64,000 nt of DNA. Origin: Toxorhynchites rutilus septentrionalis. Taxonomy: Eukaryota > Arthropoda > Insecta > Diptera > Culicidae. Both the position numbers and the translations under genes were made by a program. The notes below the pieces were generated by a model. It saw only the letters and a program-made list of their open reading frames with translations, was not told the DNA's origin and searched no databases. The stretch is from the NCBI RefSeq assembly GCF_029784135.1, contig NC_073745.1:85078666-85142665 (forward strand). The letters run 5' to 3'. Numbering within the stretch: the stretch's first letter is position 1; the number at the start of each line of letters is the position of its first letter. Below are positions 10,325 through 23,196 of the stretch, piece by piece.

Positions 10325-13300
10325 CTAATAGATGGATTTCGATTCCAAAAACACACATTGAAAGAAAATATCCCCTGCTATTTTACCCAAAACATATATA
10401 GTAGGATTAGAAAAGCAAGTAAACAATGCAAAGATGTTACGTTCAATCGAGGAAGACTAAGAAAGAGAGAAATGAGTATAGAACGGCTGATCCATAAATT
10501 CGAAAATTATTCACACTCTAAATAGCAATGAGCTAACACCATGTGTTAGAGCTGAGAGTTAATTGGGGACTGTGCTATGGGATATGTTTGCTGTTTCTTT
10601 CTTCCGATTTGAGAGATACTTTCGCACATGTCACGTTGCACCGAGCGAGAGGAATCAATTATGCACTCTGCGGCTTGAATTTCAGCAATCACGATTCGAC
10701 AGTCATTCAACCGACGGCGGCGGATATGGCGCCCAAACTGACTTTCTCCAGGCAGGGAGATGAGGGTTTAGTTTTAATTCTCCAAAGTGGCCTTTTTCAA
10801 GGCTAGAGGCGAATGGACGGAAATGTTCAAGATTCAAGCATATGATGATCACCAAAATATCCCCATCGGATGAACGTTGATGTACAAATACCTAACAAAC
10901 CAAGAAGAAAAAGAAGCAAATGATGAAGGAAGGAATTGAGAAGAGATTGAAGATTGGTGTGAAAATAATATAAAACCTCATCGGAATCCATGGTTAAGCA
11001 GTTTTGTTTTGCCACTGCTACTGGAAGTTGATTATAAAATTGATAGCTTTTGAAACCCAAGCATCGGTGAGACGCTTTGACATGGATTTCATTTTGGTCT
11101 GGTCGTATTCCTTTGCTTCCTTCATAATAAAATTTATTTTGATTTTGGAAAATAATTCATCATCAGCAAATTCGTATAGATTGTATTAAATTCAATAGAG
11201 ACTACGAATCTGTGTCCCCTTCAAGAAAACAAATCCCTAGATCTGGCATCCCAATTCCCAGTGAAGCAGCGTAGTCTCCTAACCAGAACCAGGAAAAGAA
11301 AACCTATTCAGGTTGAAGACGTTGGACGATAATTTCTCAAGAAAATTTTACCCACAGCGGCAGGGCAGGCAATATGTAATATGCAAGAGGGGTATATTCG
11401 GCTGTCGTCCGATGACGAACAAGCGAACTCTGTGCACATTCCGCGTGCGCAATTCATCAGAAATAATAATTTATAATTAAAGCGTTTATTTTCGCTTAAA
11501 TTCAGTCCAACTACAAGCTGGCTGGCTGGCTGCTTTCGGCTGGGGCCGAGGATAAATCACGCCAAATCACGACTTTTCTCTTGGCGGCGGCGAAATTGGC
11601 TCCTCGGCTTCTCTGCCCTGGACGTATGCATAAATATTGTCAACTGATCCCAGTCGGAGAAGCAGCAGGCAGCCTGCGACATATGTCACGCAAGTGGTCG
11701 AGTTTTGCTGTGTTCGTTCTCACGTGGACAGTTTATTATTTCAATTTTAATTATTAATAATGGGTAGAGAGTCGTCTTCTTGTTCTAAACCCAATCTGAG
11801 GGACGATGTCAAAATTTTCAAAAGGCGAGACGAACGAAGAATGACGGAGACTACTCTATATCTTATCTTATGGGGGGAACCGCTTCGAAAGAGTGGGTGA
11901 GGAGCAATGTTTAATTTTTCATTTCACTCTCATTTGCACACGCATATTCAGTGGCTGAACTGGAGCACTTCGGCAGCCACTCAAGAGGGCTTACGGGATG
12001 GGAAAAAAACGTGGGCAGGGAAGTGTTGGGGCACACACTCTCGATGCCGAGCGATACAGTGCAATAATAATAAAAAGGGGCGCTGCAGCAATTGCCCTGC
12101 ACTACGGTAAACAAACGTGGCTTTGCTTTTTTCCGCCTTCCTCCTCCCACGCGAAACTAAACGTGAGGAGCAGCTCGCGCGCGCCTTCAAACGCCAGCAC
12201 CAACTACTGGATAGAAGAGGAGAAGAAAGATTTGCTGTTATGTCAGTGCTTGGTGTGAATTTTGCAATAATTAAGGCCTTTGTTTTTCCCTCGCGTGGTG
12301 TAATGATTCGTGAAAAGTAGATGAAACCGAGAGAAAAAAAGGGGAGCAAACACACGTATGTTGACACACGTTGGCTGTTGAGATGCAGGCGGAAGATGCG
12401 ATGCAAAAACGTTGGTAGTATCCGCCGCCGATACATTTGCAGAATCGGAAACATTGTTTACGTTCCATAAGCTTTTTTTTGCTCAATTACTGGAGGCGCT
12501 TACGAAAGCAATAATTGGAGAATTATGCCGACGGAAGGAGCCGCGAGCGAAAGCGTTATCATATCACGATAATCGGTTTTATGACATCAATCGAATTGTA
12601 TCGATTCGTTCCATAATCGATTGCAACACGCGCTGATTATGCTTCGGCTTCAAACAATAGGGCAACGTATCGTAGACTTGGGTGGCGTAATACGCGAATC
12701 CACCCGATTAGATGTCGTGAAGAGTCGTGATACTCATCATAAATCATTCGCTGAATGTATCTGCGCAGAACATATCTTCTGGCTGGTTCCTTTGAGTCGA
12801 CTACTTGATGCATAGACGAAAAGACGTATTTGATTCGGTGTAGTGGCAATGAGGAAAGTAGCGCCACTGAAGAAGATGTTTGTATCTCTTTATCATGTAA
12901 AATGGCACTCGAACTAGAATTCATATCAATTTCTAAGAATAATTCATTTCTGAGCAAAATACAAACGGATACCTCTTCGTAATCGATTATTTAATTTCCC
13001 ATTCCTTAATTATTCAAAAATTTTCTGGATATTATAATATAACGTTCGTAGCCAGTCATATTCATGTCTGTGATCATAATCCTATTCCATCGAAATTTGT
13101 ACACGAAATGAGCAACTGTCAATAATTGAAACGAAATCATTAAATTGTCCAAAGGCCTTATATTCACACTCTGTCCCCAAAATAAACAGTTAACATTTTT
13201 GGACTGCTGATTGGTTTATGTAGGGTAAAACTTTATACACTGTCAAAGTTTTCTGCCATTTCGCACAGTTGAAACTAAAATACCAACGTAAGTTGACTGT

Positions 13301-13390
13301 TATAAAAGGTATGCGATTACTTTCGAATCCTTTCGGCAATTCATTCCTCCGAATATTCCCATTTTTCTTCAAATTTTTTCCAAATATTTA
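10325..13390. other. Unassigned, with GC-rich island at about 11.5-12.7 kb
   Basis: No transposon or gene is recognised. About 11500-12650 is rich in GC, CpG and GCTGGCTGG-type runs, with short open frames in all phases but no domain, start context or splice pair that decides a gene. The flanks are AT-rich. Confidence 0.4.
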
Positions 13391-13394
13391 CGAT

Positions 13395-13515
13395 TTTTCT
13401 TACCGTAACATTTATCTATGGGTAGAGACGCATACAACAAAATGAAGGCAGCTCAAATCGAACGAACCGTTCTCGAGTATAGCGCTAAGCAACATATTTG
13501 GCGATTCATTTTTAT
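13395..13515 (+). repeat. Dispersed repeat family beta, copy 1
   Basis: The stretch from GTAACATTTATCTATGGG through GCGCTAAGCAACATATTTGG aligns by eye with about 37755-37880, same strand. No ends or coding content are seen. Confidence 0.5.
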
Positions 13516-13679
13516 TCATATAGATGACCATCGTATAAGCACTACATGCGAATAGAACACTTTTATTGATGCTAATTTTAGTTGATGTTTTTTCATGCAT
13601 TAACAATGTTGGCATCAGGCTTACAAGCAAACAACACGCATACATATTTCTATTCAATGCATTCAATGTTCAATTTTTT

Positions 13680-14440
13680 GTTTTTAACTTTTCAAATGAT
13701 ATCGATGGCTTTAGCATATGAATAGACAAAAGGAAATCATCATGGAGAATGGGTGAAATTAAAGAGAACAATGAAGGAAACGAGCGACACGAGACAAGAA
13801 AGTAACATGGAGGTATGGAGTATCATTCATTATTGATTAGATAGACAAGTAAATCGAATACCAAATGATAGCAAAACTTTAGAAAAACATGTGGAAAACT
13901 AAATTTATGTATAAAAAATCAATATGATTGCAATACAGAAGATTCACAAAACACCGAATGATATGAAAAAGAGCCCAATCCGTATTAATATGTTGTGAAA
14001 ATATGTAAAAATAAGATGAAGCATACAAATCAAACATACTTAACAATATATAAATAAAAAAAAGAAATGAAATTCACGGGTACTCAAAAATGTAACATAA
14101 CACATTGTAGAGTTTAACAGAAACATATCAAAAAAAGGAACGAGCGTACGAGAGAAAGAAAAAATATATTTTAGCATAAACTGAATCAGAATCAGAACCA
14201 GTTCAATAAAAATAGGAAGAAAATGTTGGTTTTTGAGACAAATAAAACCAGGGCTAACAAAACGAGAAAAATACCAACAAAACGACAATCGAGATAAAGG
14301 AGAGAGGGAGTTACGAAAGGAGGATTCAAATCGATCAATATATGATGATAAAATTCATCATAATATGGAAAACAGCATAATCAACCTCATATTGTTTCAG
14401 AATTTAAAAAAACTGATGAGTGCTGAAAGTTCAAGCGACG
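13680..14440. other. A-rich, purine-biased sequence
   Basis: The plus strand is dominated by short AAGA, GAAA and ATGA words with scarce pyrimidine runs. Similar texture recurs at 23.3-24, 25.4-25.8 and 43-46 kb. No gene is seen. Confidence 0.5.
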
Positions 14441-14726
14441 CGAAGTGGACATAGAAACAACATTCCCAAATGAACTCTCAACGTCAACATATCAAGCTAA
14501 GTCGGGGGTGTGACTGAATGAATGCTGTATCTTCCGCCCTTCTCTTATGTATGCATCGCGCTTCGATGCAACAAGGTTCTCTGAGCGGCACAAAATGGAC
14601 ATAGCAACTACATTCCCATATAGAGAATCACGTTGCTTCGAAGCGCGATGCACGTATAAGGGTGGAAGATACATTCATTCACGCTTCGACCAGTTTGATG
14701 CGTTGACGTGGAGAGTTTATTTGCGG
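14440..14726. mobile_element. Foldback element beside the GAGAA array
   Basis: About 14470-14582 and 14625-14725 are inverted copies, including the CATCGCGCTTCGA block. A GGACATAG...ACATTCCCA stretch is also directly repeated at about 14445 and 14590. No coding content or clear TSD is seen, and the right arm ends against the microsatellite. Confidence 0.65.
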
Positions 14727-14730
14727 ATGT

Positions 14731-15260
14731 GAAGAGAAGAGAAGAGAAGAGAAGAGAAGAGAAGAGAAGAAGAAGAGAAGAGAAGAGAAGAGAAGAGAAG
14801 AGAAGAGAAGAGAAGAGAAGAGAAGAGAAGAGAAGAGAAGAGAAGAGAAGAGAAGAGAAGAGAAGAGAAGAGAAGAGAAGAGAAGAGAAGAGAAGAGAAG
14901 AGAAGAGAAGAGAAGAGGAAGAGAAGAGAAGAGAAGAGAAGAGAAGAGAAGAGAAGAGAAGAGAAGAGAAGAGAAGAGAAGAGAAAGAGAAGAGAAGAGA
15001 AGAGAAGAGAAGAGAAGAGAAGAGAAGAGAAGAGAAGAGAAGAGAAGAGAAGAGAAGAGAAGAGAAGAGAAGAGAAGAGAAGAGAAGAGAAGAGAAGAGA
15101 AGAGAAGAGAGAGAGAAGAGAAGAGAAGAGAAAGAAGAGAAGAGAAGAGAAGAGAAGAGAAGAGAAGAGAAGAGAAGAGAAGAGAAGAGAGAAGAGAAGA
15201 GAAGAGAAGAGAAGAGAAGAGAAGAGAAGAGAAGAGAAGAGAAGAGAAGAGAAGAGAAGA
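14731..15260. repeat. GAGAA pentanucleotide microsatellite, about 530 bp
   Basis: About 105 tandem AGAGA/GAGAA units with a handful of 1-3 base phase slips, for example near 14769, 14916, 14984, 15110 and 15191. The long Arg/Glu/Lys open frame across it is an artefact. Confidence 0.98.
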
Positions 15261-16055
15261 TGAGCAGTATGTCAGTGGGCGTTATCAGTTTCCGGCGCTT
15301 TTTGTAAGACTAATATACCCTCGTATGCCTCTTTTAATTCCACTTTTTTTTTGAAAACCGGTTTGAACAATTCCAGTTTGGAGAAATCAAATCGGATCAA
15401 TGTTCAATTGAAAGAAGCGGTCGCCCTTTCACATGTGAATTGGAACTCACATTTGTCCCATTCAAATAATAATGAATATAGCCTATTCGAGCAGTTTCAA
15501 TCGTCAAGTGAAGGCGTCTGCTTTCAAATTCAAAGGAAATGATAGCAGAAAAGAAGGACATTGAATAATGGATGTTTCAGCACGCGTAGAGAATACACAC
15601 AATCGACAACGACTCTGGCTGAAGAGAAACGAAGAATGTGTACAACATTCTGGCTAATCTTTATCGCAAGGTTTTTTATTTCATTTTTTTTTCCTCAAAC
15701 CTAATATGTATAGCATAAAATTAGTATACAAATATCAACTAAAAAAGAAACAAAATGTGAAAAAGGACAAGAAGCACATGAATTGAACAACAGAACGAAA
15801 AATATATTTAAATGATAAACACAATAAAAATTAACATTCAAAAGCAATTCATAAAAGAGAGAACCGAAGGAAAATTCAGATCGATTTATACATTCAATGT
15901 AATGAATGTGGAGCTAATTGAAAATTCTATCAATAACGAAAGGTTCGTTCGTTTTTGGAAACAAGCAATAATTATTAAAAGAGTTGTGTTAACACCAATC
16001 AGCAGAAGAGAAGGAATAAGAGGTATGAGAAGAAAAAAAATAGGAGAGGAAGGGA
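15261..16055. other. Unassigned AT-rich sequence
   Basis: No element or gene is recognised. Frames of 60-110 codons are compositionally biased and lack motifs. Confidence 0.4.
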
Positions 16056-16134
16056 AAAAAATGAAGGAGAAGAGGAAGAAGAAGAAAAGAAGAAGAAAAA
16101 AAGAAGAAGAAGAAGAAGAAGGAGAAGTTCAGAA
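16056..16134. repeat. Interrupted GAA microsatellite
   Basis: About 80 bp of AAGAAG-type repeats on the plus strand with several interruptions. The 488 bp that follow up to Helitron B are AT-rich and unassigned. Confidence 0.9.
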
Positions 16135-16622
16135 GTAAAAATAGAATACATACTCCAGGAATTCCAGAAAATATCGGTTAGCATGGAACATCGATGGATT
16201 TTTTTTCCCATGAATTTCTCAATGAGATTTTCTATATCATTAATAGAAAATTTTCGTAATAAAGGAATGCCAACCAATATGCTCGACCGCGACGTTCTGG
16301 CTAGTCATAATGATTTAAGGAATTTTGCATACTTGAGATCTGAAAAAACTTAAACTACTTTTTGAAAAAAGGTCAGAGGTTTTCTTCTCGAATTTTTACA
16401 AAATTTCTAACTCAAAAAAACTATGAGAACGCAAAAGTCTGGACAAGAAGAAAAAACATTTTCCATAATTTTAATCTAAATATTTTAGGTCTTAAAGTTT
16501 TTGAGTTATGATTTTTAAATAATAAAAAAAAATTGGGAAAGAAAGATCTCAAAAACTATAAGATCTAAAACAATTTAGTTAAACTATGTAATGTAGGAAA
16601 ATATTTATATTTTTCTTTTAAA

Positions 16623-17592
16623 TCTATATATATAAAAATGGAGTGATGTCTGTCTGTCTGTCTGATTCTTATAGACTCGGAAACTACTGAACCGATCGAC
16701 ATGAAAATTGGTATGTAGGGGTTTTTGGGGCCGGGGAAGGTTTTCGTGATATTTTGAGACCCCTCCCCCCTCTCTAAGGGGGGGGCTGCCATACAAATGA
16801 AACACAAATTTCTGCATTACTCGGAAATTAACCAAGCAAACGAAACCAAAGTTGGCATGTGAAAGTTTTAGGGTGCAATAAATGTTTCTATGATGGTTAG
16901 ACAGTCCTTCCCCCACTCAAAGGGGAGGCTGCCATACAAATGAAACACAAATTTCTGCATTACTCGAGAATTAATCAAGCAAATGAAACCAAATTTGGCA
17001 TGTGGAGGTTTTAGAATGCAATAAATGTTTCTATGGTGATAAGATACTCCTTCCCCCTCTCTTAGAGGGGGCTGCCATACAAATGAAACACAATTTTTTG
17101 CATTACTCGGAAATTAATCAATCAAACGAAACCAAAGTTGGCATGTGAAAGTTTTAGGGTGCAATAAATGTTTCTATGATGGTTAGACAGTCCTTCCCCC
17201 ACTCAAAGGGGGGGTTGCCATACAAATGAAACACAAATTTCTGCATTACTCGAGAATTAATCAAGCAAATGAAACCAAATTTGGCATGTGGAGGTTTTAG
17301 GATGCAATAAATGTTTCTATGGTGTTAAGATACTCCTTCCCCCTCTCTTAGAGGGGGCTGCCGTACAAATGAAACACAAATTTTGGCATTACCCGAGAAT
17401 TAATCAAGCAAATTAAACCAAATTAGGCACCCTAAAGTTTCCACTTTAGGGTGCAATGAATGTTTCTATGGTGGTTAGATACCCCTCCCCACTCTCTTAG
17501 GGGTGGCTGCCATACGAATAAAACACAAATTTCTGCATTACTCGAGAATTAATCAAGTAAATGGGCGGGACGAAGTTTGCCGGGTTAGCTAG
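16623..17592 (+). mobile_element. Helitron B with six 143-bp internal repeats
   Basis: This 970-bp element starts A|TCTATATATATAAAAATGG and ends GCCGGGTTAG-CTAG|T, the TC...CTRR termini of Helitrons inserted between A and T. Inside, GCCATACAAA-type units begin at 16788, 16931, 17074, 17217, 17360 and 17509, a spacing of 143 bp with the last at 149. Units 1 and 3 resemble each other, as do 2 and 4, giving a 286-bp dimer. No Rep/helicase frame is present, so movement would need an autonomous helper. Repeats and right end match Helitron A. Confidence 0.9.
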
Positions 17593-18640
17593 TATATAAA
17601 TAAATTCAATAAAAAAATATTTGAAAGTTAAGATTCATTTATGTAAAAAACTTTTTTTTTTTTAATTCTGAAACAATATGAATAGCACATATAATAACCA
17701 ACAAATCTCAAGTACATCGAAAGAAAGAGACTTCTGCAGGACAATAGTTTTCCAATTAACAACTTTTTCATGTTTTCTTCGAAAAATTACTACTAATGTT
17801 TAACTCGTTTAACTAACATTTTTGTGTGTAAATTCTCGGGATTAACATGTTCTGCAATATTTTTCTATCTTTTTAGAAACGAAACATGTCAAGAACATGT
17901 GTATTTCGAGATTTAATACACAAAACCGTTGACAAAATTCTATATTTCAACATTATTTTGTTATTATTTCAAATTTAAACAATTTCCTATATTCATTTCC
18001 TTGCCATAATTTTGACCGTCTGATAGTTTTTGAGGTTGGCTCTTCGCAAAAAGTAGTTTAATTTTTTTTTTGAGATTTCAAGTTGTCTAAATGACCACAA
18101 CGTTTCACTGCAATCTGAGATGGTATTGTCAATCGCCAGTCGAATTGGCATGAAATTCGTCGAGTAAGAAATTGGATTGAGAAAAAATTGTATCGGGTTG
18201 TATCTAGGACACGACCGCATTTTTTCGACGTAGAACTACGCAATTACATTATGCAATCCACTTGTTTACCTCTTCGAATATTATTTTAGAATGCATCGAA
18301 TTTTTTGTAATAGATTATGTTCATCGTTACAAATAAATTTGAAGAACGTCCTTTTACGATAGATATGATGCCTCGGACTACCAAAATATGTGAACGGAAG
18401 AATTGTTGAAGGCTGTGTTGGGGAAACCGTAAATCGGGCCAATCAAAACTTGGTAGTTAGGGCGTTTAGTTAACGCTTGACATTTTACAGTTGTTCAATA
18501 GTTCATCTCATGAATTTAAACCGTTTAGAGATTAGCGAATTGTAATGAAAATTTCCGATTCGTTAATTATGTTAACTTTATTTCATAAAAACGTGACCTG
18601 TTTTCTGATCCTGAAAGACGTAGTTTTACGTAAAAAAAAC
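17593..18640. other. Unassigned AT-rich DNA with a short dispersed-repeat match
   Basis: About 18100-18245, ending in ACGACCGCATT...CGACGTAGAACTACG, resembles the inverse of about 38165-38235 (GTCAACTATGCGGTCGTGTC). The rest shows no recognisable feature. Confidence 0.4.
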
Positions 18641-19640
18641 AGAAATAGAATGATAGGTGAAGTGAGGGAGATATGAAGAAAGCAATATAGGAAGAGAAAA
18701 AGAGAAATATAGAAATAGAAAGACAGGAAGAGAGAAAAAGAGGAACAAAAAAAGGGAGAAAGAGAGAAAAAGAGAAAGAGAGGAAGAGAGGAAGAGAGGA
18801 AGAGAGGAAGAGAGGAAGAGAAGAAGAGAAGAAGAGAGGAAGAGAGGAAGAGAGGAAGAGAGGAAGAGAGGAAGAGAGGAAAAGAGGAAGAGAGGAAGAG
18901 AGGAAGAGAGGAAGAGAAGAGAGGAAGAGAGGAAGAGAGGAAGAGAGGAAGAGAGGAAGAGAGGAAGAGAGGAAGAGAGGAAGAGAGGAAGAGAGGAAGA
19001 GAGGAAGAGAGGAAGAGAGGAAGAGAGGAAGAGAGGAAGAGAGGAAGAGAGGAAGAGAGGAAGAGAGAAAGAGAGAAAGAGAGAAAGAGAGGAAGAGAGG
19101 AAGAGAGGAAGAGAGGAAGAGAGGAAGAGAGGAAGAGAGGAAGAGAGGAAGAGAGGAAGAGAGGAAGAGAGGAAGAGAGGAAGAGAGGAAGAGAGGAAGA
19201 GAGGAAGAGAGGAAGAGAGGAAGAGAGGAAGAGAGGAAGAGAGGAAGAGAGGAAGAGAGGAAGAGAGGAAAAGAGGAAGAGAGAAAGAGAGGAAGAGAGG
19301 AAGAGAGGAAGGGTGGAAGAGAGGAAGAGAGGAAGAGAGGAAGAGAGGAAGAGAGGAAGAGAGGAAGAGAGGAAGAGAGGAAGAGAGAAAGAGAGGAAGA
19401 GAGGAAGAGAGGAAGAGAGGAAAAGAGGCAGAGAGAGAGAGAGGGGAAAAGGAAAAGAGGGAGAGAGGGAGAAGGAAAAAGAGGAAGTTAGGAAGACAGA
19501 AAAAGAGGAATAGAGAAGGACAGGAAAAGAGGAATATAGAAAGCGAGGCAGAGAGGAAAAAAGGAGGAATAGAAGAATAGAAAAAGAAAGAGGGGAAGAG
19601 GGAGAAGAGAAAACGAAGATGAGAGGAAGGAAAAGAACGA
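18641..19640. repeat. GGAAGAGA octanucleotide microsatellite and purine flanks
   Basis: Between about 18781 and 19440 the plus strand is a GGAAGAGA array with a few AAAGAGA and AAGAGAAG variants. The 150-200 bp on each side are degenerate purine-only sequence. Open frames across it are artefacts. Confidence 0.96.
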
Positions 19641-22250
19641 AGTGATTATAGGGAATGAAAATATGTTACAAAATTTAAAAAACGCAATACAACAAAAATT
19701 GTAAAAACTGCGTTTTTGGTGATTTTTTCGTCGTACTAAATTTTGTTAACCAGCACTGGTAGACGCACAGTTTGCCAATCCAAACCCATGTTATTCTTCA
19801 TCGGAACTCTACCAATTGCTATTGAATAAGACTACTAGGAATTTAAGGTATTTTGAACGTTAGTGTGATTTAAGGAGAAGAAAATAATTATTTGAGGAAG
19901 AACAAAAAACTAGACGGCTACGGTAGATAACTTTGACGGGAATCATAAATCGAAAAATACCAATAAAAAAAGCTGACCGACAATCAGAGCTCTAAATAAG
20001 GAGAAGTAGGAGGGAAGCAGCAGTGTTCGCTAAGAAAATTAAAACCATTCACCAATTTTAAAACCCAAATAAATTGTACTCTTCAATTCGACATCTCGCG
20101 CTTCCTGTCACATTTGGAAAGATCGTAATTGAAATACTACCCATACCGCACACGTTTCATGGCAGCAATAAAACACTTCGAGACAAGGACACTTTTCGAA
20201 AGTTAATTCCATTAGATTGTAACCGTAGCTCAACAAAGTTGCAAGCTAGCGTAAATCCACAATCACAATCACCGCCATCGCCAGAGCCAGAGCAAGAGCA
20301 TAAGGCCAACTCTGGGAGGCTTTGGCGAATGGCGGAAAAAAGGGCTCTCGATCGTTAGAGATCGTGTGCCCCGCGTTCGATGACTATGACGAGATGACAG
20401 CACCACGATGAAACACACTCATTTCGCAACAACGTTTGAATCGTGCATCTCGATTATCATCGGAATCGATCTTCTCGTTTTTGGGGACATCCAATGTTCT
20501 AGTGACGTGAAGTGACCGAAGAGGTTGTGCTGTCATCATTCCTTTCATAGGTGATTTCGCCACAACCCTTGATTATGTTGACGTTTCGCAAGATTCTAGG
20601 TTTTGTTTTGTTTCCGATGACAGACAGAACCGAATGACTCAATTAAGCTCGCGATTGAAAGCTTTTGAAGACCTTCGCTTTGGTTTCTTATGTTGTGGGA
20701 ATGATTCCAACAACAACAAAAAAGTGGGAAATCAGATTAACAATCAACTCTGGGATATAATAACATCCAATCAGAGGTAACGATGATAATGATGATGGTT
20801 GTTGATAAAGACGGATTCGCAGATATCTGCTGGATTCATGCTTGCTGCGCGGGCACTCGACGGTGGATTTGGTGGCAAATGGCACACTCTTTCAGGTGTT
20901 CTCGCGATGTACAATGCGGGCGCGCATTTGCAGGTAATTAAAAGCGTATCCGAAGGCGTGTGAGGTTAGGCACGATTTTGACGGTTCACGTCGTCGTCGT
21001 CGTCGCCTGCAATTGTTTCGATCGCTATTATTGGCGGTTGTGGATTATAATTACCGCCCAGAGATCGGCCCCATCGAGGAGCAGCGATGAGTTGACTAAT
21101 TATTTAGAAGGGATGCATTCGAGTGAAGTAGGTGAGTAGGCAGAAAAGAATGCTCGCTCACGCTCGGAATATGTCACTGCTACAATGAAATAATGAAGGT
21201 GATGATGGGTCCAATATTAGCATCGAAAAAAAAACAGGAAAGAAAGGCTACGCTTTCTCAATATGCGATAAGCAATTGGACACATGCTCAACTGATAACC
21301 AAAACAGGTACCACTCGCTGCTATCGTATCACCTATTGCAAATAGAGAGCAAACATAAGAAATGCCTCTGTTGAGAGTAAGCAAAGGTTAGTCACCACCA
21401 TTTGGACTGAGTAATCGATTAGAATCGGCTCCTCGATTTTGACAAGCATAGCCTTGACGAGTGCGCGTCGCGTCGTAAAATGTGGCTTTGTTTTGATTGA
21501 TATTTTGCGTATCAAGAAATCTTATCTCCTAAATGTTCACTATGTTGTCACGTGTGAGCAAAATTTCTCCGAAACGAAATTTTAGGAATAACTGCAATGC
21601 TCTACTCACAGCTTTGTTGTTTTTCCAAGTTCATTCACTTGATTAGATAATTACCTGCAAATAAAAAAGATAAATAAAGATTAGTTGATGGACAATTCAG
21701 GAGAGCAATGATAAAAACCCTAACATTGGGTCAGCATTGGGCACCATTGACCTAGTATCATCCGAAAAAAACGAATAATTTCGTGGGAATAGCGCCGTTA
21801 TCATGCGCTGATAAGAATACGCGCCTTGGGCCGAACGAACTACCGAAAAGAAAACTTGAAAAATGTAATCCGCGTTCAAGGGAACTATCACATGTCTAAA
21901 TTTCTTCTTTCGGCCTTATTGGCCTTATCAGTTACCAAATTTCACAATTGATTTCCACGCGATAGTCCAATGTTCAATGAGCGAAACTTGCGTACCGATG
22001 TTTGTTTTGGATGATTGCGATAGGTTAGGTTTGTTGGGGCTGCTCTCATGGCCTATTCATATACTCATGTCCGAGTTATCATCGATTCGTGTGCTGCGAA
22101 TCTCGTGCCTAGTTTCAAATTCCCAACAATGTTATAGAAATGATAGAAATGGAGAAGTGGCATAACACTTTTACTTTTCAGTGCCGCGGAAAAAAAAGAA
22201 AAATAATGAATTCATCATTTTTTTTATGCGATTATTGTATGTATTAATGT
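19641..22250. other. Unassigned, GC-richer island at about 20-21.2 kb
   Basis: No transposon ends or coding domain are recognised. A (GTC)n run lies near 20990-21005. Frames up to 94 codons lack motifs. The segment is unusually free of recognisable repeats for this window. Confidence 0.4.
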
Positions 22251-22261
22251 ATTAATTTAAC

Positions 22262-22450
22262 GAAGTTCGACGAATAGTGGTGTCATGTCGAGCTTAAAAA
22301 CACGGAAATACGCATTATGAAATGTCAATCCTTTGCAAAATTGTATCCAAAAAAAACGTTCTATGAAAATAGAATTCACATGCAATTCTAGATGAAAAAT
22401 GATATCAAATGTTTTATCCTAACACTAACCATTCTCGAAATATAAGCAAT
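22262..22450 (+). repeat. Dispersed repeat family alpha, copy 3
   Basis: This matches copies 1 and 2 by eye: GTGGTGTCATGTCGAGCTT, CAAAATTGT and AAATGTTTTATCCTA are in the same order. It ends about 35 bp before a TTAA MITE. Confidence 0.45.
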
Positions 22451-22484
22451 TTTATTAATGAAAACCATACTTCCGGACCTTTAA

Positions 22485-23192
22485 GGGGGACCCCTGGAAA
22501 ATCGAAAAAATTGAATTTTTGTTTTTTGCATTTTTGGGAAGCTTATGCCCTCAGAAAAGTTGTCCTAAAAGGATTTTTCGATATTTGATTTCGTTGGAAA
22601 GCTACAACCAAAAGTATGAAGTCACCTCAAGGGATATAGAATTGCTGTACGAATTTTAAAACTCGGTTTTTCTCGAAACCATGTTATTTCAACTGGTGGT
22701 ATCGATATCTCAGAATCTACTCGACCGATTTGGCTGATTTTTTTTATCAGCATGTAAAACAGAATTATATAAGGCGTTACATAGCCGTTGTTTTGATATC
22801 TATTTTTTTCGATTTTAAAAAAATCGCTATTTAGAGATTTTTCATGAAAAATATCTCATTTTTACCCAAAATGGCCGCCGTATTTGCAATTTTTCGAATT
22901 TTCAAAAACCCCTATGTAACGCTTTAGGCATTGTTCTAATGTTTCGAAATATTCATTGGAATTTGTTCTACGATACCCCGTTGCTTCCCACCAGCAAGAT
23001 ACCGATTTTCAGACAGTATCTACGCATCCAGCTGTCAACATAATCATTATTTGTGCACTCAAAAAATGGAAAATACATCTTCAAATATACCTTGAATAAT
23101 AACCAAAATTCACGAATACTTCACTTTATTCGCATCTGAAAAAAATCCACGAAAATTCATTATTTTTCGACTTTCTAGACAGGGGTCCCCCC
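22485..23192. mobile_element. TTAA MITE 1, about 708 bp
   Basis: TTAA flanks both sides (22481-22484 and 23193-23196). The ends are inverted repeats GGGGGACCCCT and AGGGGTCCCCCC. The TTAA target is typical of the piggyBac superfamily. No transposase is present. A second TTAA element with similar G-rich ends lies at 60904-61635. Confidence 0.82.
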
Positions 23193-23196
23193 TTAA

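Noticed and set aside
14708..15307. 199-codon Arg/Glu/Lys frame
   Set aside because: It is a translation of the GAGAA array.
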